The notes: generated by a model not told the origin, from the sequence alone. A stretch of DNA of 64,000 nucleotides from an uncultured Clostridia bacterium (GCA_947584595.1 CANPWP010000003.1:1-64000); one strand, 5' to 3'; positions 52,879 through 62,335 are shown, counted from the stretch's first letter. Program-made: numbers and translations.

Positions 52879-54474
52879 TTATATACTTTTGTCAATAATT
52901 TTTTCTGCACATTTAATTCCATCAACTGCGGCGGATACAATTCCGCCTGCATATCCTGCACCTTCACCGCAGGGATATAAACCTTTAATTTTAACAGATT
53001 CCATATTTTCATCTCTTAAAATTCTGATAGGAGAGGAGCTTCTTGATTCAACTGCGGTAAGTAAAGCGTCATTATCTGCAAAGCCTTTCAGCTTATTGTT
53101 TAAAAGTGGAAGTGCATCTCTGAAAGAATTGCATACAAAGTCAGGTAAAATATCGTCCATTTTGCAAAAGTTTGTGCCGGGTCTGTAGCTTGGTAAAACT
53201 TCGCCAAATTCTTTTGAATTTACGTTATTTAAAAAGTCTCCTACCCTTTGTACAGGAGCATAATAATTTTTTCCGCCGCAAATAAATGCTTTTTCTTCAA
53301 GCTCTCTTTGAAGATACATTCCTGCAAGCTTGTGGTCTGATTTAAAATCATCGGGAGTAATTCCAACGAGCAATGCAGAATTTGAGTTGATTTCATCACG
53401 GGCAAAGTTACTCATTCCGTTTGTAACAAGGCGTTTTTCCTCACTTGCCGCCGCAACAACTTTTCCGCCGGGACACATACAAAATGTGTAAACTCCTCTG
53501 CCGCTTTTCAGGTGGACGTTTAGCTTGTAGGGAGCGGCACCTAAATTTTTGTTACCTGCAAAATCTGCATATTGACTTCTGTCAATTTTTTCTCTTAAAT
53601 GCTCAATTCTTGCACCTATTGCAAAAGGCTTTTGTTCAATAGGAATTCCTGATTTGTAAATTTCTTCAAATGTATCTCTTGCACTGTGACCGATGGCAAG
53701 AACAATGGTGTCTGATTCAATAATTTTTTTGCTTCCATTTTGTATAACTTCTGCACCGATAACATTGTCATCTTTTGTTTTAATAGAAGTTAATTGCGTT
53801 TCAAATAAAACTTTTCCGCCTAAATTTATAATTTCTTCTCTTATATTTTTAACTGTATTTCTTAATTTGTCTGTACCGATATGAGGCTTTGCGTTGTATA
53901 AAATTTCTTTTGGAGCACCGTGTTTTGCAAATTCCAATAGTACCTTTCTTGCTCTTGTGTCTTTAGTACCTGTGTTTAATTTTCCATCGGAAAAAGTTCC
54001 AGCACCGCCCTCGCCAAACTGAACATTTGATGTTGTATTGAGTTTTCCCGTAAGCCAAAAAGCTTCTACATCTTTAATTCTTTCATCAATTTTTTTCCCA
54101 CGTTCAATTAAAATAGGTTCTGCACCTGATTGGGCAAGAATAAGAGCGGAAAATAAGCCCGCAGGACCTGCGCCTACAACTAAAGGTCTGCCTATTCTAT
54201 ATCCAAACTTGTTTATTTTATATCCATATTCCTCTGTAATTTGCGCATTTTTGCATTTAGCTCTTGACAAACAAACATTTTCATTGGCGTTTATATAGAC
54301 ATCGACAGTAATAATAAAATGAATTTCCTGCTTTTTTCTTGCGTCTATTGATTTTCTGAAAATTGAGTATTTTAATATATCATTTTTTGAAATTCTAAGA
54401 CTTTTACAGATTTTCTTTTCTAAATCATCACTACCGTAATTTACAGGTAAATGTAAATCAGTAATTCTAATCAT
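52879..54474 (-). CDS. FAD-dependent dehydrogenase (COG2509-type)
   Basis: The 531-residue flavoprotein has an N-terminal ferredoxin-like region (about 1-90). The dinucleotide fold follows, RPLVVGAGPAGLFSALILAQ (about 96-115), then SNVQFGEGGAGTFSDGKLNT (about 151-170), VLAIGHSARDTFE, and the C-terminal GLYPCGEGAGYAGGIVSAAV. These match the uncharacterised FAD-dependent dehydrogenases of COG2509. Substrate unknown. Its ATG overlaps the stop of the upstream YhiN-like gene by four bases, so the two flavoproteins are coupled. Confidence 0.87.
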   Translation of the reverse strand: MIRITDLHLPVNYGSDDLEKKICKSLRISKNDILKYSIFRKSIDARKKQEIHFIITVDVYINANENVCLSRAKCKNAQITEEYGYKINKFGYRIGRPLVVGAGPAGLFSALILAQSGAEPILIERGKKIDERIKDVEAFWLTGKLNTTSNVQFGEGGAGTFSDGKLNTGTKDTRARKVLLEFAKHGAPKEILYNAKPHIGTDKLRNTVKNIREEIINLGGKVLFETQLTSIKTKDDNVIGAEVIQNGSKKIIESDTIVLAIGHSARDTFEEIYKSGIPIEQKPFAIGARIEHLREKIDRSQYADFAGNKNLGAAPYKLNVHLKSGRGVYTFCMCPGGKVVAAASEEKRLVTNGMSNFARDEINSNSALLVGITPDDFKSDHKLAGMYLQRELEEKAFICGGKNYYAPVQRVGDFLNNVNSKEFGEVLPSYRPGTNFCKMDDILPDFVCNSFRDALPLLNNKLKGFADNDALLTAVESRSSSPIRILRDENMESVKIKGLYPCGEGAGYAGGIVSAAVDGIKCAEKIIDKSI

Positions 54475-55682
54475 ATACTTTCTCCTGCAATAATTCCGCT
54501 TGCAAAAGCAAAATGCAGGTTGTAACCTCCGCAGTCTCCGTTAATATCAATTAACTCACCGCATATGTATAAACCCTTGACGATTTTGCTTTCCATAGTT
54601 TTGTTGTTGATTTCCTTGCCGTAAACTCCGCCTGCCATAACCTGAGCCTTTGAAAAATCGCTGACCTTGCGGCACTCAAAACACCAGTTTTTAATTGTAA
54701 AAGCAAGTTTCTTTATTTCTTCATCAGTTAATGAACTGCATTTTCTTGAAAGAGGAGAAATTTTGCACTCTTTTAGTATAGCATTAGAAAGTTTAAAGTT
54801 AAAAATTCCCGAAAGCAAAGCCTGAACATTTTCATCTTTAAAAATTTCTTTACGGTCAAAAAGCATATTATAAATTTCTTTTTGAGAATAATCATTCATA
54901 AGAGAAATCTTAATGACAGGTTTTTTGCAGGCATTTATATGACTTGATAAATTAAACACACAAATACCCGATAAAGTCTTGTCCGTAAACTGAATTTCAC
55001 CGGTTTCACTTTTGATTTCTTTGCCGTCATCAAGAAGAGTTACCTTGCCTGCGCTCCTTACCCCTTTTAAATTCTTAATGTTTTTTGTTACTTCAACAGG
55101 ACAAAGGGCAGGAGATACGGGACTAATTTTATGACCTAAGTTTCTGCATAAATCAAGTCCGCCGCCGTATCCTCCGCAGGAGGGAGAGGCCTTTCCGCCA
55201 CAGCAAAGTACAATATTTTTGCATTCTAAAAAACCGCCGGTTGTTTTAACCGAAAACAACTTGTCCTTCTTTTTTATAAGAGTGACGTCACATTCTGTAA
55301 TAATTTCAATATTGTTTTTTGTTACAGCAAGCCTTAAAACCTCAAGAACAGAGCTTGACTGTTTTGAATATGGATAATATAAACCGAATCTTTCTTCTTT
55401 GCATAAAAGACCCAAAGAGTTAAAAAATTCGATAAGATTTTGTGTGTTTACCGTATTGATAATATAGTCCGGGTCAAAACTTCCCAGATAATTTTCTTTT
55501 TTTATGTTTGCATTTGTAAGGTTACATCTGCCGCTGCCAGTAGTTAAGAGCTTTTTGCCGATTTTATTGTTGCGTTCAATAATACAAACCTTAGCATTTT
55601 TGTTTTTACTTTTAAAGCTTATGGCGCAAGCAAGCCCTGAGGCTCCTCCGCCTACAATTATAACATCATAAAAATTCTTCAT
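54471..55682 (-). CDS. YhiN/HI0933-family flavoprotein
   Basis: The 403-residue flavoprotein starts YDVIIVGGGASGLACAIS (about 5-22). It has the family signature KIGKKLLTTGSGRCNLTN (about 41-58) and NIVLCCGGKASPSCGGYG in the middle. The end is GLYICGELIDINGDCGGYNL, then HFAFASG. The start at 55682 has GGTGGA upstream; the longer track version is rejected. The family is widespread and poorly characterised. It is co-transcribed with the COG2509-type gene. Confidence 0.88.
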   Translation of the reverse strand: MKNFYDVIIVGGGASGLACAISFKSKNKNAKVCIIERNNKIGKKLLTTGSGRCNLTNANIKKENYLGSFDPDYIINTVNTQNLIEFFNSLGLLCKEERFGLYYPYSKQSSSVLEVLRLAVTKNNIEIITECDVTLIKKKDKLFSVKTTGGFLECKNIVLCCGGKASPSCGGYGGGLDLCRNLGHKISPVSPALCPVEVTKNIKNLKGVRSAGKVTLLDDGKEIKSETGEIQFTDKTLSGICVFNLSSHINACKKPVIKISLMNDYSQKEIYNMLFDRKEIFKDENVQALLSGIFNFKLSNAILKECKISPLSRKCSSLTDEEIKKLAFTIKNWCFECRKVSDFSKAQVMAGGVYGKEINNKTMESKIVKGLYICGELIDINGDCGGYNLHFAFASGIIAGESI

Positions 55683-55729
55683 AAAATCCACCGCAGTTTT
55701 AATTAAGAAAATTAAAGGTTTCAATTGAG

Positions 55730-55791
55730 AAAAGTAAAAGTTTTTTGCTCAGCTTTTTTTCAAAAAAGCTGACGAGGTTCAAAGGGCGAGC
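55730..55791. repeat. Dispersed stem-loop repeat
   Basis: AGTAAAAGTTTTTTGCTCAG is followed by the stem GCTTTTTTTCAAAAAAGC and GACGAGG. It is closely related to the copy at 11276 and the degenerate one at 13758. Here it leads directly into the tandem array. Confidence 0.7.
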
Positions 55792-56091
55792 AGCCCTTTG
55801 TCGCCGTTTGTGACGGCGAAACTCGGTTAATTAATAAAAAGCAAATATTTAAAAAATTAATTGCTTAGCCCTTTGTGCCGTTTGTAACGGCGAAACTCGC
55901 TTAATTAATAAAAAGCAAATATTTAAAAAATTAATTGCTTAGCCCTTTGTCGCCGTTTGTAACGGCGAAACTCGGTTAATTAATAAAAAGCAAATATTTA
56001 AAAAATTAATTGCTTAGCCCTTTGTCGCCGTTTGTGACGGCGAAACTCGCTTAATTAACAAAAAACATATATTTAAAAAAGTAATTGCTCA
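55792..56091. repeat. Tandem array of four 75-bp units
   Basis: Units begin AGCCCTTTGT at 55792, 55867, 55941 and 56016 and are about 75, 74 and 75 bases apart. Each contains the hairpin CGCCGTTTGTGACGGCG (or TAACGGCG) followed by an AT-rich half (AAAAAGCAAATATTTAAAAA). The last unit is degenerate. There are no unique spacers, so this is not a CRISPR array. Confidence 0.88.
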
Positions 56092-56140
56092 GTTATTTGT
56101 CACACTCTTTAACAGCGATAAATCCTTTTATTTTCAAAAG

Positions 56141-56175
56141 AGGAAGAACCCTTAAAAGTTCTTCCTGAAAAATAA
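56141..56175 (-). terminator. Terminator of the COG2426-type gene
   Basis: On the minus strand AGGAAGAAC pairs with GTTCTTCCT; the T-run lies on the gene-distal side of the 56193-56681 gene or reads through T-poor DNA. Only moderate strength. Confidence 0.5.
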
Positions 56176-56192
56176 ACTATCTAACTAATTTT

Positions 56193-56681
56193 TTATGCTT
56201 TCGGAGCAAACAGCGCACTAAGTCCTCCAAAAACTCCCATACTTGCAAGACCCATTATAATACCGGCAATAATTACACCAAATATAACGGCAATTATACT
56301 TTTTTTAAATCCCATATCAAGGAAACTTGCCGCAAGCGTACCTGTCCAGGCACCTGTTCCGGGGAGGGGAATACCTACAAACAGCATTAAAGCAATGAAT
56401 AATCCTTTTCCTGCCTTTGCCTGGAGTTTTTTGCCGCCCTTTTCTCCTTTTTCAATACAAAATGTAAAAAACTTGCCGATGTATTTTTTATTTTTGCCCC
56501 AAAGAAGGACTTTTCTTGCAAAAAGATAAATAATAGGAACGGGTAAAATGTTACCGATAATACAAATAATATATGATACTACAGGGTCAAGTCCCATACC
56601 AATTGCAACAGGGATAGCACCTCTGAGTTCAACAATAGGAACCATGGAAATTAAGAAAACGATTAAATATTTTAAAAACAT
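56193..56681 (-). CDS. Small multidrug export-type membrane protein (COG2426)
   Basis: The 162-residue membrane protein has four or five helices and the family patterns SMVPIVELRGAIPVAIGMGL (about 11-30) and VGIPLPGTGAWTGTLAASFL (about 100-119). This is the Sm_multidrug_ex family; the name comes from prediction and transport has not been firmly shown. I chose the ATG at 56681, with TAGGAG just upstream, not the track's 56729. It is transcribed alone. Confidence 0.87.
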   Translation of the reverse strand: MFLKYLIVFLISMVPIVELRGAIPVAIGMGLDPVVSYIICIIGNILPVPIIYLFARKVLLWGKNKKYIGKFFTFCIEKGEKGGKKLQAKAGKGLFIALMLFVGIPLPGTGAWTGTLAASFLDMGFKKSIIAVIFGVIIAGIIMGLASMGVFGGLSALFAPKA

Positions 56682-56810
56682 AATAACTCCTAAAAATAAA
56701 TTTAATATAAAATAGTATAACTGAAACATAAAAATATTTCAATAACAATTCATACTTTTTACCGAAATTGCAAAAATAATTAATCTATCATAACTACCCC
56801 TTTTTATCCA

Positions 56811-56839
56811 TTGACAAAAATTTATTAATTCTGTATAAT
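56811..56839 (+). promoter_or_regulatory. Promoter for the VanZ-like gene
   Basis: TTGACA and TATAAT, perfect consensus boxes, are spaced by 17 bases. Confidence 0.8.
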
Positions 56840-56857
56840 AATTAAAAAGGTGATAAT

Positions 56858-57349
56858 ATGAAAAAGCCACCTAAAAATACAGTGTTTTTTATTGTAATGA
56901 CTGTTTTAACAGTCCTTTTTATATCTTTTATATTTATCCATTCATCAAGAACTGCGGATTTATCGGAAAAAGAAAGTCTTGCGGCAATGGGCTTTTTTCA
57001 AAATATTTTAAATGCATTGGGAATACCGTTGAGCCTAACTGATTACATAATAAGAAAAACCGCTCATTTTTGCGAATTTGCAGTATTAGGCATTTTTGTT
57101 TCATTAACATTTTATTCTTATGATAAATGTATAACAAAATTCATAAGAAAAATTACATCGGTTCTTTTTGTATGTTTAGCAACAGCCGTAACAGATGAAA
57201 CGATTCAGCTTTTTGTTCCGGGACGTTCAGGACAGGTAACAGATATTCTGATAGATTTTTCAGGCTCTGTTACAGGTTTAATTACAGTTTGCATTGTTCT
57301 TTTTATAATTTATATGGTTAAAAATAAAAGAAATAATGAAAATAACTAA
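56858..57349 (+). CDS. VanZ-family membrane protein
   Basis: The 163-residue protein has four membrane helices and the VanZ signatures FIFIHSSRTADLS (about 25-37), IIRKTAHFCEFAVLGI (about 64-79) and AVTDETIQLFVPGRSGQVTD (about 112-131). VanZ proteins affect teicoplanin sensitivity in Enterococcus, and many homologues have no known function. AAAGGTG lies before the ATG, and the gene has a consensus promoter. It precedes the MATE gene by 76 bases. Confidence 0.9.
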   Translation: MKKPPKNTVFFIVMTVLTVLFISFIFIHSSRTADLSEKESLAAMGFFQNILNALGIPLSLTDYIIRKTAHFCEFAVLGIFVSLTFYSYDKCITKFIRKITSVLFVCLATAVTDETIQLFVPGRSGQVTDILIDFSGSVTGLITVCIVLFIIYMVKNKRNNENN

Positions 57350-57425
57350 ATAAAAAGCGATAATTTATTATTTCAGCGGCAGATATTTTTCTGCCCTTTT
57401 GTTATGTTTAGAGAAAGGTGATATT

Positions 57426-58793
57426 ATGGCAGAAACAGTTCAAAGAGAAAATAAAATGGGAACTACTCCTATGTTACGACTGATTTTATCAATGTCAATA
57501 CCTGCAATGTTTTCAATGACAATTCAGGCATTATATAATGTAGTCGACAGCGTTTTCGTAGGCAATATTGAAAATACCGGCGGCGAGGCGCTGACTGCAT
57601 TATCTTTAGCGTTTCCGCTTCAGATGCTGATGGTTGCGGTTGGAGTAGGTACAGGAGTAGGTATTAATTCACTTGTATCGAGAAGATTAGGAGAAAAGAA
57701 CTTTAAAGAAGCAAACGATGCCGCAACCCACGGCTTAATTCTTGCACTTTTCAGTTGGTTTATATTTTTCATTATAGGTTTATTTTTTACAAATTTCTTT
57801 TTCAGATTGTTTACAGATAATGAAACAATTATAAATTACGGCGTACAATATACATCAATTGTACTAATATTCTCTGTTTTTTCTTTTTTCCAGATAAATA
57901 TAGAAAAAACATTGCAGGCAACAGGTAATATGATATTCCCAATGCTTTTCCAGCTCACAGGTGCAATAACAAATATTATTCTTGACCCACTGCTTATCTT
58001 TGGTATAGGACCATTTCCGAAATTGGAGATTGCAGGTGCGGCAATTGCAACAGTAATAGGTCAGGCATTTGCTATGATTTTTTCAATTACTATTCTTTTT
58101 GTCAAAAAACACGATGTAAAAGTAAGCTTTAAAAACTTTAAAATCAATTGGCTTTCAGTAAGAAATATTTATGCTGTAGGTTTCCCTTCAATTATTATGC
58201 AGTCAATAGGTTCTGTTATGATTTTAGGATTAAATGGAATATTAATTTCATTTTCTGATTTGGCGGTATCTGTTTTGGGAGTTTATTATAAATTACAAAG
58301 CTTTGTTTTTATGCCCGTATTCGGTCTTAATCAGGGTGTAATGCCTATTATCGGCTATAACTACGGTGCAAGGAATAAAAAGCGTATGTATTCGGCTTTA
58401 AAATACGGCTTAATGATAGCAATGATGATAATGGCGGTAGGAGTTGTTATTTTCTGGGTATTCCCCGAATTTTTATTAGGTCTTTTCGACAATACGGGGG
58501 AGCTTGCGTCAATCGGCGTAAGGGCATTCAGAACTATAAGTCTTTGCTTTATTCCGGCTGCCGCAGGTATTATGTTTACAACCTTGTTCCAGGCAGTAGG
58601 TAAGGGTATCAGAAGTCTGTTTATGTCATTTTTAAGACAGCTTATTTTAATTCTGCCCATAGCATATTTTATGTCTAAAATCGGACTTGATTTTGTATGG
58701 TATGCTTTCCCGATTGCAGAAATCGGTTCACTTATAGCAGCAATTTTCCTGTTTTTAGGCTTAGTTAAAGGTGATTTTAAGAAATTAGGGTAA
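57426..58793 (+). CDS. MATE-family efflux transporter
   Basis: The 455-residue protein has about 12 membrane helices in two bundles. It begins PMLRLILSMSIPAMFSMTIQ and carries VVDSVFVGNI (about 39-48), GVGTGVGINSLVSRRLGE and the second-half equivalent FGLNQGVMPIIGYNYGARN (about 297-315). MATE proteins export cationic drugs or metabolites in exchange for Na+ or H+. I use the ATG at 57426, after AAAGGTGAT. Substrate unknown. Confidence 0.92.
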   Translation: MAETVQRENKMGTTPMLRLILSMSIPAMFSMTIQALYNVVDSVFVGNIENTGGEALTALSLAFPLQMLMVAVGVGTGVGINSLVSRRLGEKNFKEANDAATHGLILALFSWFIFFIIGLFFTNFFFRLFTDNETIINYGVQYTSIVLIFSVFSFFQINIEKTLQATGNMIFPMLFQLTGAITNIILDPLLIFGIGPFPKLEIAGAAIATVIGQAFAMIFSITILFVKKHDVKVSFKNFKINWLSVRNIYAVGFPSIIMQSIGSVMILGLNGILISFSDLAVSVLGVYYKLQSFVFMPVFGLNQGVMPIIGYNYGARNKKRMYSALKYGLMIAMMIMAVGVVIFWVFPEFLLGLFDNTGELASIGVRAFRTISLCFIPAAAGIMFTTLFQAVGKGIRSLFMSFLRQLILILPIAYFMSKIGLDFVWYAFPIAEIGSLIAAIFLFLGLVKGDFKKLG

Positions 58794-58835
58794 CTTTGTC
58801 CGCCTCTTTGCATATATTTGTTTAGAGGTGAAATT

Positions 58836-59228
58836 ATGGACAAAAATAATGAATTCAAACAAAGTGAAATTACATATGATGAAGGCTGGCAAAGCGTATC
58901 AACTCCTGAATATCCGCAGACTTTAAGTGATTTCAGTGAAGAAGACTATAACGAAGAAGAAATGCAGGACGAAATGAGGGAAGAAGAACAAGCTAAAAAA
59001 CCTAAGAAAAAGCGTGAAACTCCGATTCAGCTTTTAATGATAATTCAGCTTGTTTTGTGTCTGCTTATATGCCTTGTTGCATATGTTCTTAAAAATGTAG
59101 GCGGAGATTGGTATAATACGGTACATAGCTGGTATGAAACTCAGCTTTCAAATGAACTTACGGCAGAAGATATTTTTAAGGATGCAGACATTACAAAGCT
59201 TTTAACGGCAACAAATGATGAGGCTTAG
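58836..59228 (+). CDS. Single-TM acidic protein in the SpoIVFA position
   Basis: The 130-residue protein has an acidic cytoplasmic N-terminus (about 1-60, rich in Glu/Asp), a basic patch KKPKKKRE, one membrane helix (about 72-92, LLMIIQLVLCLLICLVAYVL) and a short outer tail of about 38 residues. It overlaps by 14 bases the gene for an M50 protease of the SpoIVFB type. In Bacillus that position is held by SpoIVFA, which has the same topology but a larger outer M23-like domain. I infer a reduced SpoIVFA-like partner; the sequence itself is not recognisable. Confidence 0.6.
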   Translation: MDKNNEFKQSEITYDEGWQSVSTPEYPQTLSDFSEEDYNEEEMQDEMREEEQAKKPKKKRETPIQLLMIIQLVLCLLICLVAYVLKNVGGDWYNTVHSWYETQLSNELTAEDIFKDADITKLLTATNDEA

Positions 59229-59829
59229 ACTTTTTGATATTGAGTTTAAAATTTCTTTTCTGCTTGTTTCGGTATTTGCAATAATTACTCTTTTTGATAG
59301 ACAATGTAAACTGTTTATCTGTTTTTTATCAGCCTTTTTGCACGAATCTGGACATATTTTTGCTATGTGTAAAAATAACTGTAAGCCGAAATCCGTAATA
59401 TGCAATTTGTTTGATATAAAAATAATAGATAATGATCGTGCGTTGACATCATTCAGTGCAAATTTAATAATTGTTTTGTCGGGTGTAATTGTAAACTTTT
59501 TAGCGGCAATTTTTTCATATATATTATATTATTTTTCTCAAATAGAAATATTTTTTACTGTATCGGCTGTTAATCTGCTAATGGGCGTTTTTAATCTTTT
59601 GCCTGTATCAAATTTAGACGGAGGGCAGGCTTTGTATTTAATATTAACTAAAAAGCTGTCCTTTGAAACAGCTGATAAAATAATAGATTTACTGACAATT
59701 TTGCTTATACTGCCAACGGCCGTTTTCGGATTTATAATTTTATTTAATTCAAAATATAATTTTTCGCTTTTGCTTGTAAGCATATATCTGCTTGCGGCCC
59801 TTGTACTTAAAAAAAGTAAATTTTATTAA
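59215..59829 (+). CDS. M50-family site-2 protease, SpoIVFB-like
   Basis: The 204-residue intramembrane metalloprotease shows HESGH (about 43-47, zinc motif), and the second zinc/Asp motif NLLPVSNLDGGQALYLIL (about 131-148). There are about five hydrophobic segments. SpoIVFB cleaves pro-sigma-K in the mother cell. The close linkage to a single-TM partner, and the presence of BofA and SpoIVB in this window, support that role. The start is inside the upstream gene, a strong sign of coupling. Another S2P role cannot be excluded. Confidence 0.83.
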   Translation: MMRLRLFDIEFKISFLLVSVFAIITLFDRQCKLFICFLSAFLHESGHIFAMCKNNCKPKSVICNLFDIKIIDNDRALTSFSANLIIVLSGVIVNFLAAIFSYILYYFSQIEIFFTVSAVNLLMGVFNLLPVSNLDGGQALYLILTKKLSFETADKIIDLLTILLILPTAVFGFIILFNSKYNFSLLLVSIYLLAALVLKKSKFY

Positions 59830-59839
59830 CGGAGGAAGT

Positions 59840-61696
59840 ATGATAAATAAGGATGTCAAAAAACTTTTGCTGAAGGTCCAGAAGCCGGGTCGCTATGTAG
59901 GCGGAGAATTAAACGCAGTAGTTAAAAATAAAGAAGATGTAGATATAAGATTTGCATTTTGTTTTCCTGATACATACGAAGTTGGAATGTCTCATCTTGG
60001 AATGAAAATTCTTTACAGTCTCTTTAATTCAAAGGACTATATCTGGTGTGAACGTGTATTTGCGCCTTGGCTTGATATGGAACAGTTGATGATAGAAAAC
60101 AACATTCCCCTTTATGCTCTTGAAAGCGGCGACCCTATAACGAATTTTGACTTTATCGGTTTTACTCTGCAATATGAACTTAGCTTTACAAACGTGCTTA
60201 ATATGCTTAAACTTGCAAATATACCTATTTTGTCAAAAGACAGAAAAAACTTAAATCAGATTGTTGTCGCAGGAGGACCTTGTGCCTGCAATCCTGAACC
60301 CATAGCAGACTTTATTGATATATTTTTTATAGGCGAGGGAGAGGAGGTAGACCTTGAAGTAATAGATTTATACAGAAAATGCAAAAATGAAAATAAAACT
60401 AAAGCAGAATTTTTAAGGCTTGCCTCTCAGATTGAGGGAGTTTATGTTCCGTCACTTTATGATGTAACATATAACGATGACTTAACGGTAAAAGCATATA
60501 CTCCAAAGGAAAATGCGCCTGCCGTAATTCATAAACGACTTATGATGGATATGGATGATTGCTACTATCCTGATAATTTTGTAGTTCCTATGGTAGAGAT
60601 AGTCCACGATAGGGCAGTAGAGGAGATTTTCAGAGGCTGTATCAGAGGATGCAGATTTTGTCAGGCTGGATATTTGTATAGACCCGTAAGAGAAAAGTCA
60701 AGCGAGACTATTGATTTACAATGCCATAAACTTTGCACAAATACAGGTTATGACGAGGTATCTCTTTCATCGCTAAGTTCAAGCGATTACAGTCAGATCG
60801 TACATTTGCTTGATAAGCTTAATAAATGGTCAAAGGACGAAAAGGTAAGTATATCTCTGCCGTCCCTTCGTGTTGACGGTTTTACAGATGATATTATGAA
60901 CAAAATTAAAACAGTAAGAAAAAGCGGTCTTACATTTGCCCCTGAAGCAGGAAGTCAGAGACTTCGTGATGTAATAAATAAAAATGTAATGGAGGACGAG
61001 CTTTTAGAAACTTGTTCTGTAGCCTTTAACGGCGGCTGGACAAACGTTAAGCTGTATTTTATGATAGGTCTGCCTACTGAAACAATGGACGATGTTGCCG
61101 CTATTGCACAGCTTGGTCAGAATGTTGTAAATGAATATTATAAATGCCCCAATAGACCAAAGGGCAAATCGGTAAATGTTACGGTATCAACTTCTTCTTT
61201 TGTGCCGAAACCCTTTACACCGTTTCAGTGGTTCGGACAAAATACAATTGAAGAACTGCATAACAAGCAAAAGCATTTAAAAGAAAGTATTACTACAAAG
61301 AAAATCACCTATAATTATCACGACGCTGATACAAGCTATTTAGAGGCTGTTTTTGCAAGAGGCGACAGAAAGCTTTGTAAGGCTATGGAAAAAGCCTGTG
61401 AAAAAGGTTTTCATTTTGATGGTTGGGGTGATTGTTTCAGCCTTGAAAAATGGCTTGAAGTATTTAAAGAATGTAATATTGACCCTGATTTTTACGCAAG
61501 AAGGCAAAGAGACTTTGATGAGGTCCTCCCTTGGGATCATCTTGATTACGGCGTTACTAAAGAGCATTTAATAAGAGAATGTCAGAAAGCCTATAAAAAT
61601 ACTCCAACACCTCATTGCAGATTAAAATGCAGTAATTGCGGTGCGGCTAAGTATAAAGGAGGGGTTTGCTTTGAAAAACGCAAGAATTTGGTTTAA
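59840..61696 (+). CDS. TIGR03960-type B12-binding-like radical SAM protein
   Basis: The 618-residue protein has an N-terminal region ending in the B12-like fold (about 30-190, CFPDTYEVGMSHLGMKILYS). A radical SAM domain follows with FRGCIRGCRFCQAGYLYRP (CxxxCxxC, about 266-284). The C-terminus has a CSNCG-type cysteine cluster. I use the ATG at 59840 after GGAGGAAG. The family is always beside the DUF2344 protein gene that follows, as here. Reaction unknown. Confidence 0.88.
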   Translation: MINKDVKKLLLKVQKPGRYVGGELNAVVKNKEDVDIRFAFCFPDTYEVGMSHLGMKILYSLFNSKDYIWCERVFAPWLDMEQLMIENNIPLYALESGDPITNFDFIGFTLQYELSFTNVLNMLKLANIPILSKDRKNLNQIVVAGGPCACNPEPIADFIDIFFIGEGEEVDLEVIDLYRKCKNENKTKAEFLRLASQIEGVYVPSLYDVTYNDDLTVKAYTPKENAPAVIHKRLMMDMDDCYYPDNFVVPMVEIVHDRAVEEIFRGCIRGCRFCQAGYLYRPVREKSSETIDLQCHKLCTNTGYDEVSLSSLSSSDYSQIVHLLDKLNKWSKDEKVSISLPSLRVDGFTDDIMNKIKTVRKSGLTFAPEAGSQRLRDVINKNVMEDELLETCSVAFNGGWTNVKLYFMIGLPTETMDDVAAIAQLGQNVVNEYYKCPNRPKGKSVNVTVSTSSFVPKPFTPFQWFGQNTIEELHNKQKHLKESITTKKITYNYHDADTSYLEAVFARGDRKLCKAMEKACEKGFHFDGWGDCFSLEKWLEVFKECNIDPDFYARRQRDFDEVLPWDHLDYGVTKEHLIRECQKAYKNTPTPHCRLKCSNCGAAKYKGGVCFEKRKNLV

Positions 61697-62330
61697 AAAG
61701 CAGGATGAGTGTATTTATATTTCTCACCTTGATTTAAACAGATGTATGCTAAGAGCGCTCCATAAAAGCAGTCTGCCGATATGGCATACAGAGGGTTTCA
61801 ATCCTCACCCCTTTGCAACCTTTGCTCTTCCGCTGTCACTTGGTTTTGCAGGCGAAAATGAAAGTATGGATATCCGCCTTTTAGATGACGATTATCCATT
61901 TGAAAAAATTATTACAGACTTAAATGCTTGTTTGCCAAAAGGTATCCGTGCTTTTAAGGTTACAGAACCTGTAATGAAACCCGGAGATATTGCTTACGCT
62001 GATTTTAAAATGCTTTTGTCCTGTGACAGCGTTTCAAACGATATGCTTCTTAATATTTGTAATGAGCTTTTTAATATGGACGAAATCCTGATTGATAAAA
62101 AGGGAAAAAAAGGCGTTAAACAGGTTGATTTAAAGCCATCGCTTGTAAAATATACTTTAGAGAGACAAATCGGCGGAGTAGAACTTAATATAACTCTTCC
62201 TGCAGGAAGTACAAACAATGTAAACCCAAACCTTATTTTAAATGCACTTAAAAAATATTATGATTTAATAGTAGATGCAGATACAACAAGGCTTAATATT
62301 TATAACGAAAACTTTGAAGAATTTAAGTAA
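61671..62330 (+). CDS. TIGR03936/DUF2344 radical-SAM-linked protein
   Basis: The 219-residue protein opens ARIWFKKQDECIYISHLDLN (about 4-23) and has the family block HTEGFNPHPFATFALPLSLG (about 45-64). It has no cysteine cluster of its own. It is linked to, and in some genomes fused with, the upstream radical SAM protein. I chose the TTG at 61671 because AAGGAGGGG lies just before it; it overlaps the upstream gene by 26 bases. Function unknown, possibly RNA- or substrate-binding. Confidence 0.85.
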   Translation: MKNARIWFKKQDECIYISHLDLNRCMLRALHKSSLPIWHTEGFNPHPFATFALPLSLGFAGENESMDIRLLDDDYPFEKIITDLNACLPKGIRAFKVTEPVMKPGDIAYADFKMLLSCDSVSNDMLLNICNELFNMDEILIDKKGKKGVKQVDLKPSLVKYTLERQIGGVELNITLPAGSTNNVNPNLILNALKKYYDLIVDADTTRLNIYNENFEEFK

Positions 62331-62335
62331 ACGAT

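Noticed and set aside
55792-56091. Possible CRISPR array
   Set aside because: The units are about 75 bp with no unique spacers, and there are no cas genes.
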